Shown: positions 17,242 to 26,922 of the stretch, piece after piece
Layout: the number at the start of each line of letters is the position of its first letter
How positions within the stretch are numbered: position 1 is the first letter of the stretch
Source: Arenibacter catalasegens
GTDB taxonomy: Bacteria > Bacteroidota > Bacteroidia > Flavobacteriales > Flavobacteriaceae
Assembly: GCF_002909235.1 (NCBI RefSeq)
Contig: NZ_PHQQ01000024.1
Coordinates: 41,576-105,575, forward strand
DNA length: 64,000 nt
Reading direction: 5' to 3'
Position numbers and translations under genes: made by a program
Notes under the pieces: generated by a model
The model's input: only the letters and a program-made list of their open reading frames with translations
Databases searched by the model: none
What the model was told of the DNA's origin: nothing

Positions 17242-19530
17242 GTGAAAGTCTGTATTGCGGAAAAACCCAGCGTTGCTAGAGAAATTGCTCAAGTATTAGG
17301 AGCTAACATTAAGCATGACGGGTATTTTGAAGGAAATGGTTATGCCGTGACTTTTACCTTTGGACATCTCTGCACCTTATTTGAACCTAATGACTATAAG
17401 CCTTATTGGAAAAGTTGGGACTTGAATAATCTACCGATGCTGCCGGAAAAATTTAAAACAAAGGTGGTAGATAATGCAGGTATCCAAAAACAGTTCAACA
17501 TAATAAAAGGCCTTTTTGATAAGGCAGAACTGGTTATCAACTGTGGGGATGCCGGCCAAGAAGGAGAGCTTATACAGCGCTGGGTTATGCATCAGGCCAA
17601 TTACACTGGAGAAGTAAAGCGTTTGTGGATTTCTTCCTTGACTACCGAAGCCATAAAAGAAGGATTTACGAAGTTAAAGTCTTCCCATGATTATGATAAT
17701 CTCTATTATGCGGGCTTTTCACGTGCCATAGGCGATTGGCTTTTAGGAATGAACGCCACACGGCTCTATACTGTTAAACACGGTGGCTATAAACAGATGT
17801 TGTCCGTTGGGCGGGTACAGACCCCCACCTTGGCCATGGTGGTAAATAGGCACTTGGAAATAGAAAACTTTAAACCCCTACCCTATTGGGAATTGCAAAC
17901 CCTATACCGGGATACCGTCTTTAATTATGAAGAAGGCAGATTTTTAAAAATGGAGGAGGGTGAAGTTTTGGCCAAGGAAGTAAAAGAACACGATTTTGAG
18001 ATTGTCTCCAATTCCAAAAAGAAAGGTAAGGAATACGCTCCCAAGTTATTTGATCTAACCGGTTTACAGGTCTATTGCAATACAAAATTTGGATTTACAG
18101 CCGATGAAACGCTTAAGATCGTCCAAAAATTATATGAACAAAAGGTGGTCACCTATCCTAGGGTAGACACTACCTTCTTGCCTAATGATGTATATCCTAA
18201 GGTAGCCGGAATACTCCGGAATCTAAGTGAGTACGAGGCACTGACCGCCGTCTTATTGTCAAAAAAAATCAAGAAATCTACAAAGGTCTTTAATGATAAG
18301 AAAGTAACGGACCACCACGCTATTATCCCAACAGGCGTTGAAATAAAATTGGCGCCAGCACAACAACAAGTTTACGATATTGTAGCTAGGCGATTTATCG
18401 CCGCTTTTTATGATGATTGTGAAGTTTCCAACACAACAGTGATTGGCAAGGCGGCCAGTATTCCCTTTAAAACTACGGGCAAGGAGATACTCAAGAAAGG
18501 TTGGCGTGTTATATTTGAGACTGCCGATTCCGTGGAAAAAAAATTGTCTGGTATCCTACCGAACTTTGTGAAAGGTGAAAAAGGCCCCCACGAGCCCTCC
18601 TTTTTGGAAAAGCAGACCAAGCCTCCTAAACAATTTACAGAAGCTACCCTGCTAAGGGCTATGGAAACCGCCGGCAAACAAGTTGATGATGAAGAAATGC
18701 GGGAACTTATGAAAGAAAACGGCATTGGAAGACCATCTACCCGTGCCAATATTATAGAAACCCTATTCAGGCGCAAGTATATTATTAGAAATAAGAAGCA
18801 GGTGCTGCCAACCCAAACTGGCATCCAATTGATCAATACTATTCAAAACGACTTGCTAAAATCTGCGGAATTAACAGGTTTATGGGAAAAGCAATTAAAA
18901 GACATTGAAAAGGGAAATTTTAGTGCTGGATTGTTCATCAACAATATGAAAAAAATGGTAGACGAATTAGTTTACGAAGTTAGAAGTGAAACAAAACGTG
19001 CCAATATCTCCCATACCACTGTCAACAACGATAAAGAAGCCGAAAAACCCAAAATAAATTCGAGTGGCATTACTGGTGAAACCTGCCCGAAATGTAAAAA
19101 AGGGAAACTTTTAAAAGGGAAGTCGGCCTATGGCTGTAGTGCGTATACTAAAGGCTGTGATTTTTTACTGCCGTTTGTTGTTCATGATAAAAAAATTTCT
19201 GAAAAACAATTAATGCGATTACTTCAAAAAGGCTGTACCGTAAATTTAAAGGGGTTTACTCACGATGGAATCAATGATATAGAAGGTCTCATCCGGTTTA
19301 ACGAACAGTTCGGGCTAATTTTAGAGCCCAAGAAAAAACTGAATACCGATACCCCAGCTTGTCCAAAATGTAAAAATGGGATGATTTTAAAAGGTAAAAC
19401 ATCATACGGCTGCAGCAATCACGGCACCGGATGTAGTTTCAGGTTTACTTTCGAGGAAGTAAAAGCCAAAGCTGCCGATAAGCCATTGACAAAAGCTCTT
19501 GTTCTTTCAATTTTGAATGGTAATCACTAA
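17242..19530 (+). CDS. topB: DNA topoisomerase III
   Basis: A 762-residue type IA topoisomerase. The Toprim domain opens with KVCIAEKPSVAREIAQVLG, and its acidic motif GDAGQEGEL is at about 102-110. The active-site Tyr is residue 305 in VVTYPRVDT. MLSVGRVQTPTLAMV lies in the central domain. The C-terminus has two zinc-ribbon-like repeats (CPKCKKGKLLKGK...GC and CPKCKNGMILKGK...GC), each with four Cys. The start is GTG at 17242, the only start that keeps the Toprim strand. The enzyme decatenates and relaxes DNA in replication and recombination. Confidence 0.95.
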   Translation: MKVCIAEKPSVAREIAQVLGANIKHDGYFEGNGYAVTFTFGHLCTLFEPNDYKPYWKSWDLNNLPMLPEKFKTKVVDNAGIQKQFNIIKGLFDKAELVINCGDAGQEGELIQRWVMHQANYTGEVKRLWISSLTTEAIKEGFTKLKSSHDYDNLYYAGFSRAIGDWLLGMNATRLYTVKHGGYKQMLSVGRVQTPTLAMVVNRHLEIENFKPLPYWELQTLYRDTVFNYEEGRFLKMEEGEVLAKEVKEHDFEIVSNSKKKGKEYAPKLFDLTGLQVYCNTKFGFTADETLKIVQKLYEQKVVTYPRVDTTFLPNDVYPKVAGILRNLSEYEALTAVLLSKKIKKSTKVFNDKKVTDHHAIIPTGVEIKLAPAQQQVYDIVARRFIAAFYDDCEVSNTTVIGKAASIPFKTTGKEILKKGWRVIFETADSVEKKLSGILPNFVKGEKGPHEPSFLEKQTKPPKQFTEATLLRAMETAGKQVDDEEMRELMKENGIGRPSTRANIIETLFRRKYIIRNKKQVLPTQTGIQLINTIQNDLLKSAELTGLWEKQLKDIEKGNFSAGLFINNMKKMVDELVYEVRSETKRANISHTTVNNDKEAEKPKINSSGITGETCPKCKKGKLLKGKSAYGCSAYTKGCDFLLPFVVHDKKISEKQLMRLLQKGCTVNLKGFTHDGINDIEGLIRFNEQFGLILEPKKKLNTDTPACPKCKNGMILKGKTSYGCSNHGTGCSFRFTFEEVKAKAADKPLTKALVLSILNGNH

Positions 19531-19609
19531 CAGGGAAGACTTTAATAACATCCTTTTCTAAGGGCCATACCCGTGGTACATAGTTTGAATCTAATTAGCA
19601 TATAAAACG

Positions 19610-19636
19610 AAAGACCGTCCATTGTGGACGGTCTTT
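19610..19636. terminator. Bidirectional terminator between topB and the FKBP gene
   Basis: The perfect stem AAAGACCGTCC and GGACGGTCTTT encloses the loop ATTGT, with more T after it. It separates two convergent genes. Confidence 0.85.
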
Positions 19637-19692
19637 TTATCTCTCAAGGGTTATCCATTACATAGTAGTGAAATTGCCCTACTGTTCTAATT

Positions 19693-20121
19693 TTATAAAA
19701 TAGCTACTAATTCCAACTCAAAAGTTAAGTCTTGTCCAGCCAAAACATGATTGGAATCAATAATAATACTTTCTTCCTTAATATCGCTAATACGCAATTG
19801 ATTCTCCGTTCCGTCCGGATTCTTTGCAACAAGCATCATGCCTATCTCCGGTTTTATATCCTCAGGGAGTTCCGCTTTCTTTATTTCATGAAACAAATCT
19901 TCCCTTACATCGCCGTAAGCATCATCTTTGACTACGTTGATGGTTTTCTTTTCATTAATTTCCATATCCACCAATTCCTTCTCGAAACCTGGGATAAGTT
20001 GCCCTTGTCCCAAAGTAACTTCAAGAGGTTCTCTTTCCAAAGAACTATCAAAAATTTCTCCGGTTTTTAATTTTCCAGTGTAATGTACTTTTACTGTGTC
20101 GTTAACTTTAGCTTTACTCAT
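19693..20121 (-). CDS. FKBP-type peptidyl-prolyl cis-trans isomerase, SlyD-like
   Basis: A 142-residue SlyD-type FKBP. VKVHYTGKLKTGEIFDSS starts the FKBP fold and GQGQLIPGFEKELVDM continues it. An insert-in-flap chaperone region (about 75-120, DDAYGDVREDLFHEIKK onward) precedes the last strand, LTFELELVAIL. It lacks the His/Cys-rich metal-binding tail of E. coli SlyD, as is common in this phylum. It probably assists proline-limited folding in the cytoplasm. It is a single-gene unit. Confidence 0.92.
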   Translation of the reverse strand: MSKAKVNDTVKVHYTGKLKTGEIFDSSLEREPLEVTLGQGQLIPGFEKELVDMEINEKKTINVVKDDAYGDVREDLFHEIKKAELPEDIKPEIGMMLVAKNPDGTENQLRISDIKEESIIIDSNHVLAGQDLTFELELVAIL

Positions 20122-20279
20122 AGAATTCAGTTTCTCAGATTTTTAATCTATCTCTTAGAGTGCAAACCTATGGGATATAGATTTTTTAAAAGAATAGATT
20201 GTCTAAAAACCTCCAAAATTCACAATATCTTAACACTTTCCCTTGAAAACCACGCGATTTCAACAATAACAGGGGTACT

Positions 20280-21563
20280 TTATTCCAAAATAGCTTGGTA
20301 AACCAAACTCCTTAATTTAGAATGATCATCAATTCCGTTGCTTGGTATAAGCTGTTTAAAATATACTACGATCAATTCTTCTACTGGGTCTGCCCAATAA
20401 GTAGACCCATAAGCTCCTCCCCACTCAAAAGTACCAACGGAGCCAGGTTCTCCCCTTTCGCCCACATTTTTGGTTATGGAGAAACCAAGTCCAAAACCAG
20501 AACCTTTTCTACTGCTATATGGAATGTCCCGTACGTCTACATGGTCTGCTATCATTAATTCTACGGTTTTTGGGGATAGTATCCTATGTCCGTTAAACTC
20601 ACCTCCATTTAACATCATCTGTAAAAATCGGGCATAGTCCATAGCCGTAGAAAGTAGACCTGCCCCGCCAGAAAAGCTTTTTCGAGGTCCCTTAACATAA
20701 TGGCCTTGCCCCATTCCCAAGCCAGGGTCTGGAGATCTTTCAAGAGGTTTTCCTTCATAGGCCATATAGGAAGTAGCTAATCTTGCTGTTTTATTCTTTG
20801 GCAAATAGAAATGTGTATCCACCATTCCAATAGGGTCTAAGATTCTTTCCTTTATAAAAGTGTCCAATGATTTACCAGAGGCTTTTTCAACAATTACCCC
20901 TAAGATATCGGTGTTGTAACCATATACAAACTTTTCTCCGGGTTCCGCATCCATAGGCAATTTTGCCATACGGGCAACGGTTTCATCAATTGGTTCGTTC
21001 CTATCGGCAAAATACCAATTCTGTATACCGGCCTCCTCCCATTCTTTTTTTGCAGGGCCATGGCCATAACCGATTCCAGCCGTATGGGTCAACAAATCCC
21101 TTATAGTAATGGACCTATTCGCTTTTACCACATCATACCCACCATCATCACGTATTTTGGCAACTGTAGTTTGCTGCCATTCAGGCAAATATTTACCAAT
21201 TGGATCAGCTATTAAGAGTTTTCCTTCTTCCTGTAATAGCATAACAGCCACACTTACTATGGCCTTTGTTTGGGAAGCTATCCTAAATATAGCGTCATTG
21301 GTCATCTTTTTCCCCGTTTCCAAATCGCTGTCACCAAAAGCATGCTGATAAATTACCTTACCCCTTCTTGCTATGAGGGCCACATTTCCTGCCATTTTAC
21401 CATCTTTAACATATTGTTCTAAGGTGGCTGATAAGCGCTCTAATCGTTCAGAAGACATCCCTACTTCCTCTGGTAGTGCTGTTGGCAAATCTTGCGCCTG
21501 TGTAAGGGATGTCCATAACAGACAACCAAATATCAAAAGGTAAACTTTAAATAATTTTGTCAT
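20280..21563 (-). CDS. Secreted serine hydrolase, beta-lactamase/esterase (class C-like) family
   Basis: A 427-residue exported enzyme with a signal peptide ending TQAQ (about residue 24). The catalytic S-x-x-K is Ser97-Gln-Thr-Lys100 in ASQTKAIVSVAVM, and the Tyr motif is YGYNTD. Later GTFEWGGAYGSTYWADP fills the third conserved position. This is the AmpC/penicillin-binding-protein/EstB fold. In Bacteroidota most such proteins are esterases or peptidases, not resistance enzymes. It is a single-gene unit. Confidence 0.88.
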   Translation of the reverse strand: MTKLFKVYLLIFGCLLWTSLTQAQDLPTALPEEVGMSSERLERLSATLEQYVKDGKMAGNVALIARRGKVIYQHAFGDSDLETGKKMTNDAIFRIASQTKAIVSVAVMLLQEEGKLLIADPIGKYLPEWQQTTVAKIRDDGGYDVVKANRSITIRDLLTHTAGIGYGHGPAKKEWEEAGIQNWYFADRNEPIDETVARMAKLPMDAEPGEKFVYGYNTDILGVIVEKASGKSLDTFIKERILDPIGMVDTHFYLPKNKTARLATSYMAYEGKPLERSPDPGLGMGQGHYVKGPRKSFSGGAGLLSTAMDYARFLQMMLNGGEFNGHRILSPKTVELMIADHVDVRDIPYSSRKGSGFGLGFSITKNVGERGEPGSVGTFEWGGAYGSTYWADPVEELIVVYFKQLIPSNGIDDHSKLRSLVYQAILE

Positions 21564-21975
21564 TGTACTTTAAAATTTGATGAGTATTTTCTTTTAAGAA
21601 TGCTAAAAGTTATTGCTTTTTTCGGATTTACAAAATAGTAAATGGTTTTCGATCATTCTTAAACTCCTTTGTTAATATTTCAATATTAAAGCAGGAAGGA
21701 TAAAATCTAAATTTCCTTATATGGAATTAAATAAACTTTGCAAACAGAGTTGTTATATTGATAACTTGGAAGATTGATGGAATTCAAACCCATCTAAAAT
21801 AACATCGAAATAAGAGAATTAAAGGATTGGTTTGGAGTATATGGTAACTAGGCCCATCTGCCCAAATACAAACAAAAAAAAGGGTAGTACATAAATCCAT
21901 ACAATGCCATATTTATTTACACTACCCCCTATATATTATATGTGCACAATTCCATTTTAGGAACTGACATAGACA
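21564..21975. other. Intergenic region, terminator only
   Basis: There are 412 bases without a gene between the serine hydrolase start and the cold-shock gene end. I see no coding signal; the one structure is the terminator at 21873-21927. Confidence 0.5.
21873..21927 (-). terminator. Terminator of the cold-shock gene
   Basis: On the minus strand GGGTAGT...AAAT pairs with ATTTATGTACTACCC around a loop and is followed by eight T. The lower 7-bp stem is perfect and the upper part imperfect. It lies about 50 bases after the cold-shock stop codon. Confidence 0.65.
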
Positions 21976-22431
21976 CTAGATTTTCTTCACACGAACCGCA
22001 TTCATACCTTTCAAACCTTTTTCAAGTTCAAAGGAAACCTTATCATTTTCTGCAATTTCATCTATCAGCCCACTAACGTGGGTAAAATATTTTTCTTGAT
22101 TTTCGGTATCGATAATAAATCCAAATCCTTTTGAAGTATCAAAAAAGGACACTTTCCCATTTCTAACAGGGTCAAATTCCTCAACATCACTATCATCCCT
22201 TTTAGGAACGCCAATTTCTATAGTAGAGGCATCGACTTTTATTTTTTTGGATGGATCTGGCGGAGTATCCGTTAAATTCCCGTCATGATCAACATAGGCG
22301 AATTGAATTCCCGGTCCATTTTCCTTGGACTCCAACTTGCGAGCTTCTTTTTTCTTTTGCTTTTCCTCACGCTTTTTCAGGCGCTTCTTTTCTTTTTCAC
22401 TTTTACTATAAGTTTGTTGCGATTTTGCCAT
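21976..22431 (-). CDS. Cold-shock-domain protein with Lys-rich N-terminal extension
   Basis: A 151-residue protein. The first 33 residues are almost all Lys, Glu, Arg and Ser, a likely flexible RNA-binding or coiled segment. A linker follows, and then a cold-shock domain at about 90-151 with RNP1 (KGFGFI) and RNP2-like YFTHVSGL. It binds single-stranded RNA or DNA and probably unfolds mRNA structure, especially after temperature drop. The extension makes it about twice the size of CspA. A promoter about 150 bases upstream gives a long untranslated leader, as in many cold-shock mRNAs. Confidence 0.9.
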   Translation of the reverse strand: MAKSQQTYSKSEKEKKRLKKREEKQKKKEARKLESKENGPGIQFAYVDHDGNLTDTPPDPSKKIKVDASTIEIGVPKRDDSDVEEFDPVRNGKVSFFDTSKGFGFIIDTENQEKYFTHVSGLIDEIAENDKVSFELEKGLKGMNAVRVKKI

Positions 22432-22918
22432 TGTTTTTTTTAAAGTTATAAATTGTAAATCTCGTTTGAGCAGCGGTTGAAATACTAAACGAGTGTTTGA
22501 AAAAGAAAAATGAATCTATTTTTATCTACCCAAAGATTTAGTAGCAGCAATGGTAATTACAGGTCAATGCGCAACTCTTTAAACTTCCGCAAATATAAGG
22601 CTAGTATTTCAATTATTTTAATATAGTCCCCCAATTTTTTATTACAGTCCTATAAATTTGGCCATGATTTCCAGGATTTTGAGATTACATATAAGAAATT
22701 TAGTCAGGCGCTTTGGTTCGCCCTATAATTCACCTTACCAGTTCCCTGTTCCTTAACTCTTAGTCCCTTCTCTAACTTAGTACTTTGCCCATATCTGCTA
22801 TTGATCTACTTTCTATTTTGCTATATATTAGGTGATTAGCATACATTTTGGCAATTTTTCTTACAACTCGACTTAAAATTTCTTAACTTATATGCATATA
22901 AACTCAAAAAACTCACAT
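22432..22918. other. Divergent intergenic region with cold-shock leader
   Basis: There are 487 bases between the cold-shock gene (minus) and the TonB receptor (plus). The left 150 bases are the probable 5' leader of the cold-shock mRNA. The right part should hold the receptor promoter, but I see no clear box. Confidence 0.5.
22590..22597 (-). promoter_or_regulatory. -7 promoter box of the cold-shock gene
   Basis: On the minus strand TATATTTG matches TAnnTTTG exactly, with a TTG 16 bases further upstream (TTGAAATACTAGCC...). The start point near 22584 would leave a leader of about 150 bases before the ATG at 22431. Confidence 0.6.
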
Positions 22919-25777
22919 ATGAAAAAGTATTACTTTATTGCTTTGATTTTCCTTTTTGGGATGGTTGGTTTTACCAACGCCCAAGTAACAGGATCAGTCT
23001 TGGATGAAGATGGAGCGCCATTGCCCGGTGCATCCATCGTAATTAAAGGGACCACAACAGGTACAACCACGGATTTTGATGGCAATTTCACCATTGAGGC
23101 CTCCATGGGCGATGTTTTAGTAGTTTCCTATATTGGATTCGAGACCATACAAGTAACGGTCAACAGTACAGACATGGCTATTCGACTCACATCTGGAGTA
23201 GCATTGTCTGAAGTAATTATCGTTGGTTCGCGTAATCCTAATAGAACTGCCACCGAAAGTACCGTTCCAGTAGATGTCATAGACATGAAAGAACTAAACA
23301 GCGTGGCTCCTCAGGTAAATTTAAACCAGATATTGAATTATGTGGCGCCCTCCTTTACTTCAAACACCCAGACCATATCAGATGGAACAGATCATATTGA
23401 CCCAGCGTCCTTAAGAGGATTGGGTCCTGATCAGGTATTGGTCTTAATTAATGGAAAAAGAAGACATACCTCCTCCTTGATCAACGTAAACGGTACTTTT
23501 GGTAGGGGAAGTGTGGGAACAGATTTAAACGCCATTCCTGCTGCTGCCATTCAACGTATTGAAGTCTTAAGGGATGGTGCCGCTGCACAATATGGTTCCG
23601 ATGCCATCGCCGGGGTAATCAACATTATCTTGAATAAAAGCGTAAACGAACTTACTACAACGGTCACAACAGGTGCCAATTTCACCAAAAACGCCAATGA
23701 CCAAACAGGTGGTGTGGATGGAGAAACCACTAATCTTTCCGCCAGTTATGGAATCCCATTGGGCGATAACGGTGGATTTATAAACTTCTCTGGAGATTTT
23801 GACGTTCGTCAAGAGTATAGCCGAATGAACGAATGGGAAGGTTCTATATTTAATTTGTACAATACCGTAGAAAGAGTGGCAAGTGAAGATGAATACGACA
23901 TCTCTAAATTATTGGATGATGACGTAGCCGATGTAATCCAGTATACCGACCAAGCGGGAATTAACCGTAATGGAGCAACCACTAAAGAAGATTTAGGAAC
24001 AATTCTTGGCGCGGATGCAACCACTTCAGAGCTGGCGGCTAGAGGGCAGCAAAGAAGCGATTACAATATGAGGGTAGGACAATCTGCTTTGCGCGGGGGC
24101 CGTTTGTTCATGAATTTCTCGTTACCAATGGATGATATTGGTACAACCCTATATTCCTTTGCAGGGTTAAGCTCCAGGACTGGTAATTCGGCTGGATTCT
24201 ACAGGTTACCAAACCAAAGCAGAACCTATACTCCTGCATACATTAATGGGTTTCTACCTGAAATTAATTCCGATATTAAAGATCAATCCTTGTCTGTGGG
24301 AATCAAAGGCTTGGTTGGGGATTGGAGCGTAGATCTGAGCAATACTTATGGAAAAAACTCCTTTTTGTATACCATTGGCAATACATTTAATGCCTCCATG
24401 CAAAATGCGTCTCCTACCTTTTTCGATGCCGGTGGATTTTCCTTTCTTCAAAACACCTCCAATTTGGACATTACTCAATTCTTTGACGATGTGATGTCTG
24501 GGTTAAACATTGCGTTTGGTGCGGAGTATAGAGTAGAGAACTACGATATTGTTGCAGGAGAACCAGCATCATATGGTCAATATACTAATACTGGACAATT
24601 AATTACAGTGGCCACTCAACAACCTTCAAGAGATTTCTTCGGAAGTGCCCGACCTGGAGGCTCCCAAGTTTTCCCTGGATTCTCCCCTTCCAATGAATTG
24701 TCAAGAGGGCGGAGCAGTGTAGCTGGATATTTCGATGTAGAGGCCGATTTTTCGGAAGCATTTTTAGCGAGTTTTGCAACTCGATATGAAAATTATAGCG
24801 ATTTTGGTGGTACCATCAACTTTAAATTGGCTGGAAGGTTTAAGGCAACCGATAATATAAATATCCGTGGGGCATTAAACACTGGATTTAGAGCTCCTTC
24901 CCTGCACCAAATCAACTTTAATTCCACCTCCACTATTTTTGATAACGAAGGTAATCCACAAGAAGTAGGTACTTTTGCCAATGATAGTAGGGCTGCCAAA
25001 CTTTTGGGTATTCCCCAATTAAAGGAAGAAACATCCTCAAGTGTAAGTTTGGGGCTTACTGCCAAAATACCGGACGCAAATATTACTGTGACAGTGGATG
25101 GCTATCTTGTGAAAATTAACGACCGTGTAGTATATACCGGTCAGTTTTCTGGACCCGGTACTGGTACCGAATTAGATAATCTACTAAGACAGGCCAATGC
25201 CACGGCCGCCTCATTTTTTGCCAATGCTATTGATACCGAATCCAAAGGTTTGGACGTTGTCGTAACCCACAAAACAGACTTGGGCTCCAATTGGAGACTG
25301 AAGTCGGACCTAGCAGGTACTTTCTCTAAAACTAAAAAAGTAGGAGATATAAATGCATCAGACGTTCTTAGGAATGCTGGATTGGTAAACACTTACTTTC
25401 CTGAAGATAGTAGGGTCTATTTGGAGGAGGCTGTACCTAGAACCAAAATAAATCTTTCCAATAGTCTAACTTCTGATAAATTTATCATTTTTCTAAGAAA
25501 TGTATATTTTGGAGAAGTTACCGAAGCAACTACTACATTGGCCAATCAGCAGGTATTTAGTAACAAACTGGTAACCGATCTTTCGGTAGGCTATAAAGCC
25601 ACGGATGTCTTAACATTGACTTTGGGAGCCAATAACCTGTTCGACATCTATCCAGACAGAGCAGAGGATGAATTTGGAAATCGTAGCGACGGTCGTTTCG
25701 ATTGGTCCCGTAGAGCCCAGCAATTTGGAATTGGAGGTAGATTTCTTTTTGCAAGGGTGAGTTTTACACTCAAATAG
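22919..25777 (+). CDS. TonB-dependent outer-membrane receptor with CarboxypepD_reg-like domain
   Basis: A 952-residue outer-membrane transporter. The signal peptide MKKYYFIALIFLFGMVG ends at NAQ. The N-terminal CarboxypepD_reg-like domain follows (GSVLDEDGAPLPGASIVIKG), then a plug domain (VPVDVIDMKELNS, LRGLGPDQVLVLINGKRR, IPAAAIQRIEVLRDGAAAQYGSDAIAGVINI) and a barrel ending in an aromatic-rich strand with FTLK. The ATG at 22919 is used because the nine codons before it precede the signal. No SusD partner lies beside it, so it is not a classical SusCD pair. The substrate is unknown. Confidence 0.93.
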   Translation: MKKYYFIALIFLFGMVGFTNAQVTGSVLDEDGAPLPGASIVIKGTTTGTTTDFDGNFTIEASMGDVLVVSYIGFETIQVTVNSTDMAIRLTSGVALSEVIIVGSRNPNRTATESTVPVDVIDMKELNSVAPQVNLNQILNYVAPSFTSNTQTISDGTDHIDPASLRGLGPDQVLVLINGKRRHTSSLINVNGTFGRGSVGTDLNAIPAAAIQRIEVLRDGAAAQYGSDAIAGVINIILNKSVNELTTTVTTGANFTKNANDQTGGVDGETTNLSASYGIPLGDNGGFINFSGDFDVRQEYSRMNEWEGSIFNLYNTVERVASEDEYDISKLLDDDVADVIQYTDQAGINRNGATTKEDLGTILGADATTSELAARGQQRSDYNMRVGQSALRGGRLFMNFSLPMDDIGTTLYSFAGLSSRTGNSAGFYRLPNQSRTYTPAYINGFLPEINSDIKDQSLSVGIKGLVGDWSVDLSNTYGKNSFLYTIGNTFNASMQNASPTFFDAGGFSFLQNTSNLDITQFFDDVMSGLNIAFGAEYRVENYDIVAGEPASYGQYTNTGQLITVATQQPSRDFFGSARPGGSQVFPGFSPSNELSRGRSSVAGYFDVEADFSEAFLASFATRYENYSDFGGTINFKLAGRFKATDNINIRGALNTGFRAPSLHQINFNSTSTIFDNEGNPQEVGTFANDSRAAKLLGIPQLKEETSSSVSLGLTAKIPDANITVTVDGYLVKINDRVVYTGQFSGPGTGTELDNLLRQANATAASFFANAIDTESKGLDVVVTHKTDLGSNWRLKSDLAGTFSKTKKVGDINASDVLRNAGLVNTYFPEDSRVYLEEAVPRTKINLSNSLTSDKFIIFLRNVYFGEVTEATTTLANQQVFSNKLVTDLSVGYKATDVLTLTLGANNLFDIYPDRAEDEFGNRSDGRFDWSRRAQQFGIGGRFLFARVSFTLK

Positions 25778-25809
25778 GTCTAATTTAAAAAAGTATTCAC
25801 ATAAATAAG

Positions 25810-25834
25810 AAAAGCCACCTATTCGGTGGCTTTT
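25810..25834. terminator. Terminator after the TonB receptor gene
   Basis: The perfect stem AAAAGCCACC and GGTGGCTTTT has the loop TATTC. It is bidirectional in form and lies between the receptor and the convergent osmC-family gene. Confidence 0.85.
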
Positions 25835-25879
25835 CCTATATTGTTGTTAGCCAAAATGTAGGCAAACAACTTTTAGGTC

Positions 25880-26299
25880 CTATACCGTTAACTTTACCTC
25901 CAATACTATATCCGTCTTTAATAATTTAGAAATAGGGCAAATTTCCTTTGCTTTTTTGGCTATTTCCCTAAACTGCTCTTCCTTAATGCCCGGTACCTGA
26001 CCGCTTAGACTCAAAGTTATTTGTGTAATACTACCGTCCTCAAAGTTCACCTTAGCAACGGTATCCAAGTTAGTCGGCGTAAAACCGGCCTCACCCAATA
26101 AAAAACTTAGTTGCATAGTAAAGCACCCGGCGTGGGCCGCTCCAACCAATTCTTCTGGGTTGGTACCTTTGCCATCTTCGAATCTCGATTTAAAGGAGTA
26201 TTGAGTGTCCTTCAGTATGGTACTTTCCGTACTTAGTGTACCTTTACCATCCTTGCCACTCCCTTTCCAATTTGCACTTGCATTTCTACTAAATTTCAT
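25880..26299 (-). CDS. OsmC-family peroxiredoxin
   Basis: A 139-residue OsmC-type protein. The two redox Cys are Cys59 in GAAHAGCFTMQLS and Cys121 in AKEICPISKLL, the usual pair that reduces organic hydroperoxides. NPEELVGAAHAGCF is the family signature. It acts in the cytoplasm as a dimer. A perfect 14-bp palindrome, AATAATCGATTATT, stands 31-44 bases upstream of the ATG and could be an operator. It is a single-gene unit. Confidence 0.93.
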   Translation of the reverse strand: MKFSRNASANWKGSGKDGKGTLSTESTILKDTQYSFKSRFEDGKGTNPEELVGAAHAGCFTMQLSFLLGEAGFTPTNLDTVAKVNFEDGSITQITLSLSGQVPGIKEEQFREIAKKAKEICPISKLLKTDIVLEVKLTV

Positions 26300-26329
26300 A
26301 TATATCTATTTAAGGTTAGAATAATCGAT

Positions 26330-26343
26330 TATTAATTTAATTA
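26330..26343. promoter_or_regulatory. Perfect 14-bp palindrome upstream of the osmC-family gene
   Basis: AATAATCGATTATT is its own reverse complement and lies 31-44 bases before the ATG at 26299, where a repressor or activator site would be. The regulator is unknown and the AT-rich setting makes chance possible. Confidence 0.35.
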
Positions 26344-26833
26344 AATATGATTGTTTTCCTAAACATGAACTTTTAAGTTTTCCCATCGCCTACCTACAAT
26401 ATACCCATGAAGTCTCCAAATCATAAGCCTTGAACCCATCTTTATATGTTTCTTGAACGAAGATTGGAATAGCACTTAAAAGCACGGGAAAGAGCGAACC
26501 TGAAAATTGATCTTCCTCGTTCCTCTAAGATATTAAATAGCCAATAACATTCCCTTAAAATTCTCATAATTCCGATTAAATATCTAAAGATTTGAATTAA
26601 TCCGGCAAATACCTCAACGCATGTAAACCTTGGTACATACATTTAACTTATATACTTCAAATCTTGTTGAGAACATATAAATAATAGGTCCTTTATAAAA
26701 TCCGTACGCTACTAAAACCCATTTACTCCAAAAAATACTGTAATAGCTAATAATAATTAAATAATTGATTACAAGGTACTTACATCAAAATAAACATAAT
26801 AATATTTCATTCATATGTTAAATATTGCTTAAA

Positions 26834-26860
26834 ACGGTACTATTTTATACATAGTACTGT
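26834..26860 (+). promoter_or_regulatory. Inverted repeat upstream of the tandem peptide genes
   Basis: The arms ACGGTACTA and TAGTACTGT match at 8 of 9 positions with a 9-base spacer, 63 bases before the first peptide ATG. The size and position suit a dimeric regulator's operator. No -7 box is obvious nearby. Confidence 0.4.
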
Positions 26861-26922
26861 AACAAATTTATTCATGTATCGTCTACTAATAGTAAATCAA
26901 TTAATCATATAAAAATAATATC

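Larger units (their letters stand above)
26300..26922. other. Long AT-rich intergenic region upstream of the peptide genes
   Basis: There are 623 bases with no gene I can support; short frames on both strands lack any coding character. It holds a palindrome near the osmC-family start (26330-26343) and the inverted repeat at 26834-26860. The length is unusual for this window and suggests regulatory content or an unrecognised RNA. Confidence 0.5.

Noticed and set aside
20280..21563. Antibiotic-resistance beta-lactamase
   Set aside because: The S-x-x-K and Y-x-N motifs are shared with esterases and peptidases, and nothing in the context points to resistance.
22919..25777. SusC of a polysaccharide utilisation locus
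   Set aside because: No SusD-like gene, glycoside hydrolase or sugar regulator is adjacent; it is better described as a stand-alone TonB-dependent receptor.
26442..26642. 66-codon minus-strand frame in the long intergenic region
   Set aside because: Composition is not protein-like for this genome, there is no promoter or terminator, and no similarity pattern is visible.
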